Shown here: positions 31,461 through 42,292 of the stretch, piece after piece | Position numbering within the stretch: the first letter of the stretch is position 1 | Layout: the number at the start of each line of letters is the position of its first letter | Assembly: GCA_031772625.1 (NCBI GenBank) | Contig: CM062816.1 | Span: 1,674,581,633 to 1,674,645,632, forward strand | Source of the DNA: Pinus tabuliformis | Lineage: Eukaryota > Streptophyta > Pinopsida > Pinales > Pinaceae | DNA length: 64,000 nucleotides | Direction: 5' to 3' | Notes under the pieces: model-generated | What the model saw: the letters and a program-made list of their open reading frames with translations, nothing else | Database searches by the model: none | Told to the model about the DNA's origin: nothing | Made by a program: the position numbers and the translations under genes

Positions 31461-33979
31461 TGAGGCCGTTTATCGGGTGAAATGCTTTATCCAGGAGGGT
31501 CCGAAGTTCATCCATCTGCTAGGAGGAGACCTGTAATAAAATACAATACAATACATTATGATTCATACTGCTTTCATGATCTAGCTGAGGCGGGCATTCC
31601 CATGCTCCTCTTTGTAAATTCATTTTTGTACATAGAACAGACGATCGTGTGATGGTAGACTGATAATTTTGGTGAAAATTATCATCCTTTGAGTAGGATG
31701 ATCATCTGCTGCAATGATGTACATGTCAAATGTCTTTATTTTTCCTGAATATATATCGCAGCCCGGATGGATGAAACTAGATCCGGGGTCTTCAAACTCG
31801 TTCGATCTTCACTCTAAGTACAAGTCGATCCATGTGAGAATTGCGCTGAAGTCGAACATGGAAAGACATCGCTTGATTACCGGTCAATGATGTAAACCGT
31901 TAACAAGCGCGAGAGGAATCACTGATAATGATAATGACCCTCAAGGTACTGCAGTACAATTCACGTGGTGTGAATAAAGGACCTGGCATCGAACACCACG
32001 CAAAATCTTCTAGTCGAAGGTCATTGATGTATACCTGTCACTGGAAGTGAGAAACTTGCCATTGAGGCATGCAAGCTTCAAAGTACTGAAGGGGGTGTTC
32101 CTAGATCAACTCCTTGGATAATGAGCTGATGTCAACAAGGAGCGATCCGTCAAAGGAGGGCCTTAATGAATCCCACATCAGTGACACGGAACGGAGCTAA
32201 TGATTTTAATGGAGGTGAAAACAATCTGTGACATATGATTCAGGGTGGCAGTCATGAATGGATGAAGGATAATGTATGGCAGTGGATGGGACCCGGTTGA
32301 CTCTTTCTGAACGACTTCTCTTGAACATATGGCGACACTGATGCGATGGATCGGTAGCATTACCCCAAATATGGATGGTATGGCAAGACCATGGTGATGT
32401 GACCAGTGAATGAAACAACCCAACCCGAATTGTGATACGGAGGAAAAGTGTCATGTTCAAGAGCGACCTGCTACCATCAAAGTTTTCTTGATTTTTCCCA
32501 ATTTTTCCCCAGTCATTGCTGACCAGTACCTCTTTATTTTTGTCAAGCTTGAGGAGGATAACATATGCTTGTTCTATAACCTGCCCTTCGGGCAAGCCCA
32601 TCTCTATGTTTTAACGAGCCTAGCGATAGGGAAACTCGTTCTCGTCTAAAGACAAGTTTGTCGCTATTTAATAATTTTAACGAGTCTAATGACAAGGATA
32701 ACTCGGTCCTTTTCATTTTTAGAGAGTCTGAAAAGGTACATAAAGTGAACTCCAAAATTACTTTTTCGTCATCTAATCCCTTAAGTCCGAAAAAGTATAA
32801 AACAATACAGAAGGGATGAGTTTTCGATAACTTTAACGAGCCGAATAAAACAAGCGCTCGACCTTTTTGTGCAATAATCCCTCAGGTCCAAAAAGATTAA
32901 AATCTAGAGGAGGGATAGCTCTTCCTGTCCTTTAACGAGCTGGAAGGCCAAAACTCAACAATCTTTTCATATCTTACGAGTCAGTTGAAAAGAGCTTAAA
33001 GAAGACTCGTCTTTTGAGGAACGAGTGATAAACAGGGATAGCAACTGATTCCAGGTACAGGTTGGAATTTTCCAATTACGGCAGTGTCACAAGGATGGCT
33101 AGGTGAAATCACTCTTCGCAGTTGTTCCTCAAAATGGGTAAACAATCATATGGGGGTGAACGATCGGCCAAATGAAAGATGGAGGTGGCAGGTGCAAACA
33201 CGACCAAGGCTTATATGGCTGATAAATTTACGATCACAGTAGTTATTTACCGGGATAGGTTCATTTTTTAGATAAAAATGAGCTTAAACTCTGGAGGAAA
33301 CATTGCTCACTGCTTATATTTATTTTTTAACGAGCATGAAGACCGCGTTAAAACTGCTCGGATCTTGCGTTTATTTTTTAACGAGCATGAACTTTATGCT
33401 AAAACTACTCGATTTACCCAGTCTTTTGATAAGAGTGTCTCATGAAAGATCCCATTTTTTATAGAGCTTGAGCCTTACCAAAGCTATGCTCACTCTCCTT
33501 TCTTTATGCAAGTTCGGAAACGGCTAATCCTACGAGTTTAAAGGGTTTGACCTACAGGTTTAAGGGGAGGACCTAAAAATTTAAAAAATAAATAGTCGCC
33601 CCTTGCTTGCACTCCAAAAGGTTTGCATGCCCCCAGGTATAAAACAGAGTTTCAAGGTTACCTCTACTTACCCTCCGCCAAAACATTTGTTTTAATCGAG
33701 AGAGGCTTACCTCTTTCAGGTTACCCAAAGATTGTCTCGTTACTCTTTCAAACAAAACACTTCCTCGGCAATGTCTACTGAAATAGACAAGGGTGAATGA
33801 CTGGTGCCAAACACGTAACTTTCACAAAAGAATCTTATTCTAGAACAACCCCTCTTCCATCCACGGACGGGGTACAGACTAGTCATATTCTCCCGCGGAA
33901 ACCTACCCTATACCCAAAGTTTCCCTGTCGAAGCAGGCCGGGATGCATGCCCCCTGGGTTCCAGTCATATCCTCCTGGA
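31461..33979 (-). other. Element E 3' noncoding region
   Basis: No coding similarity is visible where RT and IN would be expected. The part nearest the LTR (about 31750-32340) matches D near 44850-45400 (inverted) and G near 61140-61690. The part at 32600-33520 carries repeated ACGAG ... CTCGT inverted-repeat units. This region therefore looks like retained 3' noncoding sequence of a D-like ancestor rather than decayed pol. Confidence 0.7.
32605..33520. repeat. Series of ACGAG/CTCGT stem-loop-like units in element E
   Basis: Short inverted repeats recur: ACGAGCC...AACTCGT (32610), ACGAGTC...AACTCGG (32675), ACGAGCCG...GCGCTCG (32835), ACGAGCATG...CTGCTCG (33330) and ACGAGCATG...CTACTCG (33380). 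T-rich tracts often separate them. The last two are adjacent ~55 bp tandem copies. Confidence 0.65.
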
Positions 33980-35542
33980 TTACTCGTGCTCATCAGGAGG
34001 ACGGACCGTGGGTTGAGACACTTCTTGCATGAATAGACCATTTAGGGATGGCACATGACTATTTGCGATGTGTGACCCGGGAAACGAAAGTTGGTCCACG
34101 AGCTTGACCATTCTTCCTTCATGTGGAAAACACATTACTCTAAAGAGTGAGGAGACTACAGCTCCCATGCAATATATATAGTCTCGTCCAAGGAGTAGGT
34201 TATAATCCAAGGGTCCTTGGACGACCATCACGTTCATTTGAACGGTCTTCCCTTTCAATGTTATAGGCACATTGGGGAGGATCCCTAAAGGTCGACTGGT
34301 TCCTTTATCAAAACCTGATAGATTTCTCATCTAAGGTAAAAGCGCCGGCGAACCAAGCGCTTTCCAAGCAATAGAGGAAAGGATACTCACAGATGCCCCC
34401 TCATCAATGATAGTGCCAGCCATTACCATTCTGTATATTTGACAAATAATTCTGAATGGCACACTGGCTGGCAACCAGGGTTTGCCTAGTTGGTTCCAAT
34501 CAAAGGACACAACCAGGTTGCTTGGTGGAGGGACCGAATATACGGCCGGATAACGCTCTGATGAACTTCCTTCCTGCGACAAAGGAATGGTGGCATTGCC
34601 CCCTTGATCATCAGAGTCAGTGCTGATGAAGAGAACTTGGACGGTGTCGTCTGTATTCTCCTCTGTGATGCTGTCATTCGAAGATGGAGCCTCTGAAGGC
34701 AAAACTGGGTCAACTGTCGTATCAACCTTTTGACTTTCGTCAGGCATGGATCCAGACGGTTCTTCTTCAATGACAGGTGCTTCGGCTGACCATCTAAGTG
34801 GTTTAGCCGGATTCTCAACTAGTGAGGGACTTGGCAGGAGTCTTTGATATCCAGGAGGAAGATTCGCTCGTAAAATCGGGCGATCTTCCAGGACTCTTTT
34901 TGCCTCGTCTAAGAAGGGACAACGATGGATGGCGTGATCACCTTCACACAGTCTGCAGGGAAATTTAACTTTCCCATTCTATCCTGGAGCTTCACTCCCA
35001 CTAGTTGACGGTGAGCAGTCGACATGGCTATCAGAGGTCGATGCTCCCGAATTGTGCAAACGAGGGGACCAGTCCCTTAGTATCCGTGGGATACAGGGAC
35101 AATCTCTATGGAAGTGGTCTCCCCTGCATATGACGCATGGTGATTTAGGCCTTACGAGTGCGGTGTGTGGATTTTTGTTAGATGACACTTGTTTGCCCCC
35201 AGTTGCCTTAGGCTCCTTCTTCTTCTTTTCTTTCTTCTTCTTCTCCTTCTTCTCCTTAGGAACCCGATTTTTTGATCGACTAGTTCCGTCAAGCGAAGAG
35301 GAAGGAGGGGAGGAAGATGAAGTGGAAGGCTGGGAGGCAGCTCTTGTATGATCTAACTGTTGACTCGACTGTTCAGGAGTGGTGGTATTCTGAACGACAT
35401 TGGTCGAAAAGAGCCAAACTGGTAGGCCAATTGTTAGTCCTGGAAGCGACAATGTGGCAATGTGGGGCGCACCAACATCTCCCCAAGAGGAGAAGGGACT
35501 AGGATTTCCACCCAAGGGAACTCCTTGGTTGGTGTGCTCCAT
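33980..35542 (-). CDS. Element E Gag(zinc-knuckle)-protease, open except for two TAG codons
   Basis: From ATG at 35542 one frame runs about 521 codons to 33980, interrupted only by TAG near 34980 and TAG at 34331-34333. The first third is low-complexity (SSSSPPSSS, then the basic run KEKKEKKKKEKKKKE). Two zinc knuckles follow, CVICRGDHFHRDC and CRLCEGDHAIHRC (both CX2CX3HX4C); the first TAG lies between them. An acidic linker leads to the protease: FDWNQLGKPWLP, TIIDEGASVSILS (active-site Asp present), GILPNVPITLKGKT and GPLDYNLLLG. The usual capsid core of Tat Gag is missing upstream. It is closely related to the D protease. The two ambers may be recent point mutations or read-through sites; the sequence alone cannot decide. 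Confidence 0.82.
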
Positions 35543-37257
35543 CTTTTCAACCTAAAGATCAACGCAGGATTAAAGGGTGATTGTTCCATTTAAAATAAAT
35601 TGTTAACGACGCTTTTTAGACACAACTTGCTTTTTCAGTTTTAAGGAGTCGAGAAAAAGCTAAAGATGACTCTAGTCTCCTTCGATGTTTTAACGAGCCC
35701 GAAGTGACAAATGCTTGGATGGACTTTTTCTATTATAGAGTCTGAAAAAGGCCAAAAGAAACTGCTCTGGAGATCTAGGCAGAGGGTGTGCCAAAATTTT
35801 CGCAAAACCACAGAATACGTTTTACGGTACGGATGGTCGATCTTCGTGAATGTTGTGTTCACTGCATTGCGATCAGTAGGGCGGCCGACACAGCTTCCTA
35901 AGGATAAAAGATATATGCCTATAGGGGTCTCCCAATATATACGCGACGGTACGTGGGAGCACAAATCCGTATTAGCGCCACCGACTCTCAGGAGGAATCA
36001 CCCACCTTCTTCGAGATCGACAGTCACTATGTTTAACGACGCCGGAACACGTCTCTAGCCTAGACCTCTATGTTGTGCGTTATGTTACAAAGCGTTGTTA
36101 GATTCATTCAGTTTATTTTAGTTTGATCTTTTTAAAGTTTGCCTTTCAAGGTTCACCACGAGATGTATGATACAAATTCCTAAATGCAGTCTAAGATGAT
36201 AAGCAAGCTTTACAATCTTTCAACTTTGAAAATCCTAGCTACTAAGGGAAAAGAGAGCGACTATCTTTTCTCAAAGAGCAATCAGCACACTCTAATGCAC
36301 TTTCCCTAAATCCAACATGCAAACTTATCAAATGCAAAATGCACAATGCAAGTGTTTGTTTTCAACTTTCTTAGTATAAATGCCTACAAAGAAAGCTTTT
36401 TGCACAAATTTGAATTTGCTTTTACAATGATCAAAATAAACAAGTTCACTTTCTTCGAAATCAACAAGGGTAGAAGAGATTACAATCACTTTGCGATTTT
36501 CGAAATAAAGACTTGTTTTGATACTTTGAAAGAGACAAATTCAAACCAATAAGCGAAAGTAAGACTATAATCAATCTGAACAAACAGCCAATGAACTCTC
36601 TTCTAAGATCACTCTCAATCAGATCTGAATCAAAGGCTACAGAAAGATTACTTTATTTATGCAAAGGAAGACTGTAAATGATGCCACAAACACATAAAAA
36701 CATTCACAATATTTTTGTACAAAGAATGGGGCGGAATTCAGGCAAAGAAAGGGTTATCAGGCTAGTACCTATGCTGGTTAAAGGCTGCAAAAACAGAGAT
36801 CAAAATAGGGCAAAAAAGGACAAAGAAGCCCAGCTGCACAAGGCCACACTGGTTCAGCGCAGGTCCAACACTGTCAGTTTGACATTCAGCGCAGGTAGCC
36901 CCTTTGGGACCTGCATTGAAATGCAGACTCCCTTCACAGTGCCCGCGCTGAAGAGAGAAACTCTCGTTTCCCTTGGTTTCTGGGTCACAAAATGCTAAAA
37001 AATCAACTGTTTCAGGCCAAATCAGAAACACAAGCAAGGTATAAACAGAGGGATGCTTTGATAGGGTACTAAAGACTATCACAAGGATCAATCAAGTCAT
37101 TTGTGGATCTAGTTTAGATCATAGACAAGTCCAACATACTGGATCAAAGCAGCAACTTTTACTTTGCATCCGGGAAAGATGCAGTTCAAGAATTGCTGTC
37201 AAGTCTATGAAGTAAACAAATGACGGAAACACAAATGAAATGAATAAACAAGTTCTT
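35543..37257 (-). other. Element E leader
   Basis: This lies between primer site and gag. It holds further ACGAG-type units (35640-35770) and the phrase TTCAGCGCAGGT (36855 and 36885), which also occurs in the E LTR (38116, 38178). I see no convincing gene. Tat Gag would normally have its capsid core in this interval, so that core has been lost. Confidence 0.6.
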
Positions 37258-37275
37258 TCCCCAGTATGGTTGCCA
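37258..37275 (-). other. Element E primer-binding site
   Basis: On the minus strand TGGCAACCATACTGGGGA lies three bases after the LTR end. It resembles the D site (TGGCGACTCCAATGGGGA) in the first and last parts but differs in the middle, so the primer tRNA may be different. Confidence 0.65.
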
Positions 37276-37278
37276 ATT

Positions 37279-38381
37279 TGTTGTGGGGAAAAATGCCTAT
37301 TTAGGACGATCCTATCCACCTAAGGTGTGACAGCGCGCCTTAGCAACAAACGAATACAGCTATCATGATTTCTTCCTTTATGAAATATGAAAGAGAGGAG
37401 ATCGGCAGACTTACCATTGTCTTCCGGTTGTCCCTCGAACTAGATCCTCTTCTCTTTGTGTGTCCACAGCGACTTGCCTCCTCGCTTGATCAAGAGAACA
37501 TCTACTTGAATCCCACGAGATCACAAGAGAACAACTACCTATGACAAGAGAACAACTACTTGCAACAAGAGAAGAACACAATACAAAGGCAAATACACAT
37601 ATTCATAAATGATTCAGGATTAGAAGTAAATCAAATATACTAATGCAATCATACAAAATACACCAGCATATAGGAAATAATCAAGATAGCTTTATTGAAA
37701 GTAACAGGATTCAGGAAGAGATACAACCCATAGGGCTCCAACCCAGCATCTCCTTCCCAGCAGAATGGAATTCCTTCTTCAGCTCCTTTCAAAGCATAAC
37801 ACACCCAATGTTTCTAGCCACAAACCAACAACAATTCTTTGCAAATACCAAATTCCAGCCTCCCCTGACCTCATGGAGAGAGATCTATATATAGGGATAT
37901 TGGAGAAAGGATGAGTCAGCTTGAGACTGGTCTGAGACTGACTAGTGTCCTCTCCCACTTCAGTTCTTGAGTCCACTTGGAGGTTCTTGCTTCCACTTGG
38001 AGATTTGGAACCTCTTACTCATCACCAGTCGAATTCCCTGATCCAAGTGTCATTTTGGAAGCTTCCTGGGCATTGACACCTTGAGGAATGACTCTGCCAC
38101 TTTTCCAAACTCACTCAGCGCAGGTAGCCTTCTTTGCAGTTGAAATTCAACGCAGGTAGACAGTGGAGCAGTTGACATTCAGCGCAGATGCTCAGTGGAG
38201 CAGTTGACATGATCCAAAATTGCCTTGTTTTGAGTGTTTTCAGGTGGAGAACTTTTGTGAATTGCTGTGGTTACTTGGCCTTGTTCCTCTAGGGTTAGGA
38301 ACAACATGTTTAGGGACTTTGGATCCCTTGATTATTGACATTTCATGCTCAGTGATGCCAGGCACAAAAATGTGTATAACA
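37279..38381 (-). repeat. Element E 5' LTR (right copy)
   Basis: It starts TGTTGTGGGG and ends TATAACA, next to the cccta duplication. It differs from the left copy at about twenty positions and a 2-bp indel near 37334. Confidence 0.95.
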
Positions 38382-38386
38382 CCCTA
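38382..38386. repeat. Target-site duplication of element E, right copy (cccta)
   Basis: It is identical to 30339-30343. Confidence 0.9.
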
Positions 38387-39660
38387 TTCCACCGAAATTG
38401 ATCCAATGAATGTGGTCCAAGGGGAATCACTTTCTATATCTAGCTCAGCTACAGAATCATTTCCTGATCTTGTTCATACTGATGAAAAGATTCATGAACT
38501 ATTATCTATTGATGATTTACCATGGGAAGATCTACATCACCAATCTTCATTTTTACCTGAGCTTGATCATTTTGAAAATGATTTTTCTTCTATTTTTATG
38601 ACTCACTATGTCAAAGAGCTATAGAATCGATTGCAACATTTTGATTCTGAATTAAATTTGGAAAATATTTCTCAAACGATTCCTATTGACATTTCAATTA
38701 AGCCTGGAATTATTGAAAACATTCATATAGGTGCTTCCTATACGGACGATGAAATCCAAACATATAAAGCTCTATTTCAAGAATTCCATGAAGTGTTTGC
38801 CTAGTCATATGAAGAAATGCCAGGACTCGATCCATCAATAGTTTTCCATGAAATTAAAACATACCCAGATGCTAAACCTGTTCGACAATGCTTACGCCAA
38901 ATACATCTGCGAAAAGTTGCTACTATCAAAGCTGAAATTGAGAAATTACTTCGTGCAAGTTTTATTTATCCAATTCCTTTAACCGATTGGGTATCAAATA
39001 TTGTTCCTGTTAATAAAAAACAAAATGATAAGAGTATGTGTCGACCATAGGGACATTAATTGAGCTTGTCCTAAAGACAACTATCCAACCCCCTATATCA
39101 ATCAAATTATTGATGATTGTGCCTGCAGCGAAATGTTCTCCTTTATGGATGGTTTTTCCGGTTACAATCAAATCAACATACTCCGTGCTGATCAAGCTAA
39201 AACAACTTTTATTTTCCCATGGGGGATATTTTCTTATTGCAAATTACCCTTTGGATTGAAGAACGCTGGAGCAAATTTTCAAAGGGCTATGTCTTACGCA
39301 TTTCATGACATCAAGCACATTGTGTAGCTTTATCTCGATGATTTACCTACCCACTCATTACGAAGAGTTGATCATCTCATTCATTTACGAGTTATCTTTA
39401 TGAGATGTAAGCATTATTGAATTCGGTTGAATCCACACAAATGTGTATTCTACATAGAAACAAGTTGCTTACTGGGATTTATCTTATCAAAGGCAGGCAT
39501 TCGTGTTGATCCCTCGAAGGTGGAAGCTATTGTCAATCTAACTCCTCCTTTGACTCTTCACCAACTCCAAAGTTTGCAAGGGAAAGCAAACTTTTTACAT
39601 CATTTCATTTCTAACTATGCCGAGCTAACGAAAGGTTTTACCAGGTTGTTAAAATAGAAC
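38387..39660 (+). pseudogene. Element D reverse transcriptase
   Basis: A linker (IDPMNVVQGESLSISS) is followed by MPGLDPSIVFHEIKTYPDAK, the Tat RT start, and RQIHLRKVATIKAEIEKLL. A one-base frameshift near 39030 separates DWVSNIVPVNKKQND from the next frame. That frame has ACPKDNYPTPYINQIIDD, FMDGFSGYNQINI, FPWGIFSYCKLPFGLKNAGA and the catalytic YLDD at 39331-39342, preceded by TAG at 39325. KAGIRVDPSKVEAIVNL and LQGKANFLHHFISNYAEL form the connection. RT copies element RNA into DNA. The catalytic motif is intact, but at least five stops and the frameshift disable it. Confidence 0.88.
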
Positions 39661-40140
39661 ATTCCATTCTTTTGGGATGAGATTGCTGATCGATCCTTTG
39701 ATGCATTCAAACACGCGTTGACCCATGCACCGTCACTGCATCCTCCTAGTTACAACCAGGATGATTTTTTGTACCTTACCACTTCTCATTCCACCATTGG
39801 GATGGTTTTAGTTCAGGAAGATGAATTCAACAATGAACATGTGATTTACTATCTTAGTCGAACTCTACATCTGAGTAAGCTTAAATATTCACATGTGGAG
39901 AAATTGGCCTTGGCAGCTGTTCAAGTTGTCCAAAGATTTTGTCACTACATCTTATTACGCAAAACCACGGTAATTTCTGACTGTAACCCTATGATGTATA
40001 TCTTGGCCAAACAATTGCTAGGGGGCAAGTATTCCAAATGGATAGTTATCCTGCAGGAATTTGATTTGGAATTTGAAAAATCCAAGGCAAAGAAATCTTT
40101 GGTTTTTTCCAAACTAATGTGTGATTTCCCGTGCACTGAT
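39661..40140 (+). pseudogene. Element D RNase H (retrotransposon type)
   Basis: After a TAG at 39655 the frame is largely open. FFWDEIADRSFDAFKHALTH leads into DDFLYLTTSHSTIGMVLVQE, the RNase H start (the usual catalytic Asp is Thr here: LTTS for Y/L-x-D/A-S). Then come VIYYLSRTLHLSKLKYSHVE, LALAAVQVVQRFCHYILLRK and VISDCNPMMYILAK. The domain degrades template RNA during cDNA synthesis. In Tat elements the retroviral-type RNase H is often degenerate and accompanied by a second one; the second lies at 41588-42007. Confidence 0.82.
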
Positions 40141-40356
40141 ACTAAAACTGTGGTGGAAGAACCCATTGCAGATGAATCCTTCTTTCTTATTAGTACTCTT
40201 GATCCGTGGTATGGAGATATTATTGTTTATCTCCAAACCCAATCTTTTTGGCCTAAAATCTCACGATCTCAGCGATGGAAAATACATTTCCAATCCCAAC
40301 AATACAATATTATTGGTGATACACTTTATTGTCATGGAGCAGATTCTATTTTCTGA

Positions 40357-41454
40357 CATTGTTTAACTCATGAAGAAGCTAAAAAGGTTCTGAATGACTG
40401 TCACTCTAGAGCATGTGGCAGTCATATGTATAGGTATGCCACAGCCCCAAAGACATTGTGCGCTGGTTATTTCTGGCCATCATTATTCAAGGATTGTATC
40501 TATGCAGTCCGTAAATGCCACAATTGTCAAATATTTGATTGTAATATGCATGCTCCACCCGCCCCTCTTCACCCTATAATTTCTTTCGGTCCTTTCGCAA
40601 AGTGGGGTATTGACATTATTACATGTAACCCTCACTCGGCTGGGGGGCATGCATATATTATCCTAGCGGTAGATTATTTTAATAAGTGGGCCGAGGTGAT
40701 GCCTACATTTTCAATAGACAGGAAGGCTGCTACAACGTTTCTATTCAATCATATAATTACGAGATTTGGTGTTCCTCAAGCTATTATTACTGATCATGGA
40801 AGTCACTTTCGAAATATCATGATGACTGAACTGACAGATCAACTTGGCCTGCGCCATGATAGTTCTACTCTGCATTGCCCACAGGCTAATGGTCTTGTTG
40901 AAGCTATCAATAAAGTTTTAGTCACCATGATTAAACGAATCATTGGTATTCATAAGTCGAATTGGCATACCATGTTATTTTCAGCACTTTGGGCATATCG
41001 GACCTTAGTAAAAACATTGACTGGTTTCACTCCTTTTCAAAGTCTGGGCTACGGTTTAGAAGCAGTGTTACCTATTGAATTCGAAATTTCGTCATTGCAA
41101 TTAGCCATAGAATTACTCCTAGCTACTTCTGAAGAAGAGAAACGTTTTTTGTACTTAGCTCAGCTAGATGAGAATCAAAGTATTGCTGCAATAGCAAATG
41201 AGACTCATGCGAAATGAATAAAAGCTCAGTACGATAGAAATGTTACACCTTGTAATTTTTTAGAAGGAGACCTAGCTTTACTATATGATCAAGCAAATGA
41301 TAAGCTAGGGGCTGGAAAATTTGTACCTATGTGGCATGGTCCTTACATTGTTAAGCGAAAGCTGGCAAAAGGGGCTTATGAATTGATAGATTTTGACGGT
41401 GTCCCTTTGGGTAAACCCAGAAATGGACTTTATCTGAAGAGATATCATGCTTAA
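40357..41454 (+). pseudogene. Element D integrase, catalytic triad intact
   Basis: The zinc-binding domain runs from HCLTHEEAKKVLNDCHSRAC to CHNCQIF. The core has KWGIDIITCNPHSAGGHAYI (first Asp), IITDHGSHFRN (second Asp) and NGLVEAINKVL (Glu), so the D,D,E triad is complete. Downstream are AYRTLVKTLTGFTPFQSLGY, a TGA at 41215-41217, then AQYDRNVTPCNFLEGDLALL and GPYIVKRKLAKGAYELIDFD, a GPY/F module. It ends at TAA 41452-41454. Apart from one TGA the frame from 40357 is open. No chromodomain is present, as expected for Tat. Integrase inserts cDNA with a 5-bp stagger, consistent with the duplications of D and E. Confidence 0.9.
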
Positions 41455-41587
41455 ATTTTGTGTGGAGATTTTTTGTTAGAATAGTTTCTCTACAACTGGT
41501 GTGTTTTAGATTAGAAAAGTGTGCCTAGTTTAGAGAGTGCTCTTATCATTATTCCTGCTTATCTCGATTTTACTCTTGATATTGCAG

Positions 41588-42007
41588 ATGCCGACGTCTC
41601 TTCAAACATACATTGGTTTTGCTGATGGTGCTTGTCGTAATACAAGGAACATTTCTTTCGCAGCTTAGGTTATATATTCACACTCTAATGAGTTAGTATC
41701 TATGCATGGGGTAAGCCTCGGTCAAACAACGAATAACATTGCAGAGTATAGTGTAGTGATTGAGTTATTATCTGAATCCATCTCATTTGGGATTCAGAGT
41801 TTCATTGTCAAGTTAGATTCTAAACTCATTGTATTACATCTTAACAGGGTTTATGCCTTTAGAAATCCAGTGTTATTAACGTTATTTTTCAGAGTTCGTC
41901 TCTTGGAACATGAATTTGACTACATTGAATATCAACATATTCCAAGACATTTAAATACATTAGCAGATGCAGTTGCTTTTAGTATGATAAATAGACATTT
42001 GCAATAA
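41588..42007 (+). pseudogene. Second RNase H (plant/archaeal-type) downstream of element D integrase
   Basis: From ATG at 41588 the frame reads MPTSLQTYIGFADGACRNTR, then has one TAG at 41667-41669, and continues to TAA at 42005-42007. Catalytic residues of the type-1 RNase H fold can be placed: Asp in FADGACRN, Glu in TNNIAEYSVVIELL, Asp in IVKLDSKLIVLHL and Asp in LNTLADAVAF. This pattern (DGA/S-R-N, NNxAEY) is that of the archaeal-like RNase H known in plant Tat elements. It begins 133 bp after the integrase stop and in its own frame, immediately after a splice-acceptor-like TTGATATTGCAG. Length about 139 residues is normal for the domain. Confidence 0.82.
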
Positions 42008-42292
42008 TCAAAACAATAATTTTAATAACATTCGATAACATGTTGCATGAGATAACCGGTAATAGTGATATATCATAGCATAGAAGTAGTGTTTCAAAAT
42101 ATACATCGTCTTCGATCATAGGTTGAAAAATACCTTATGATCAGCAAAAATGATAATACAAAAGTCAAAAATGTCATGAGTCTACAAAATTGATCATCCT
42201 ATCCCTGGCGATGATCACGATAAGAAACCACTACTCGGGCCACCCTACATAGGAACCTCCTAAAAGGTCCTGGGACCCCAATCACATATCTC
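42008..42292 (+). other. Spacer between second RNase H and antisense ORF
   Basis: Noncoding. It probably contains the 3' end of the antisense transcript, since the antisense frame stops at 42292-42294. No further signal recognised. Confidence 0.4.

Larger units (their letters stand above)
30344..38381 (-). mobile_element. Element E: young non-autonomous Tat-like retrotransposon, 8.0 kb
   Basis: Two LTRs (30344-31444, 37279-38381) start TGTTGTGGGG and end TATAACA. By eye they differ at only about twenty of ~1100 positions, far fewer than for D, in which E is nested. Orientation is minus: primer site beside the right LTR, polypurine tract beside the left. The only coding region is gag-PR (33980-35542). 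RT, RNase H, IN and a gag capsid core are absent. The remaining internal DNA is noncoding, with stem-loop-like repeats and a block shared with D and G. E probably depended on enzymes from a D-like partner; that dependence is inference. Confidence 0.88.

Noticed and set aside
35052..35351. A plus-strand frame with a Phe/Ser-rich stretch that looks membrane-like.
   Set aside because: It is the complement of the Lys-rich segment of the E gag frame, which has zinc knuckles and a protease on the minus strand.
36678..36998. Open frames on both strands in the E leader (also 36762-37091).
   Set aside because: No domain, biased by GCGCAG-type repeats shared with the LTR, and no counterpart visible in G or D.
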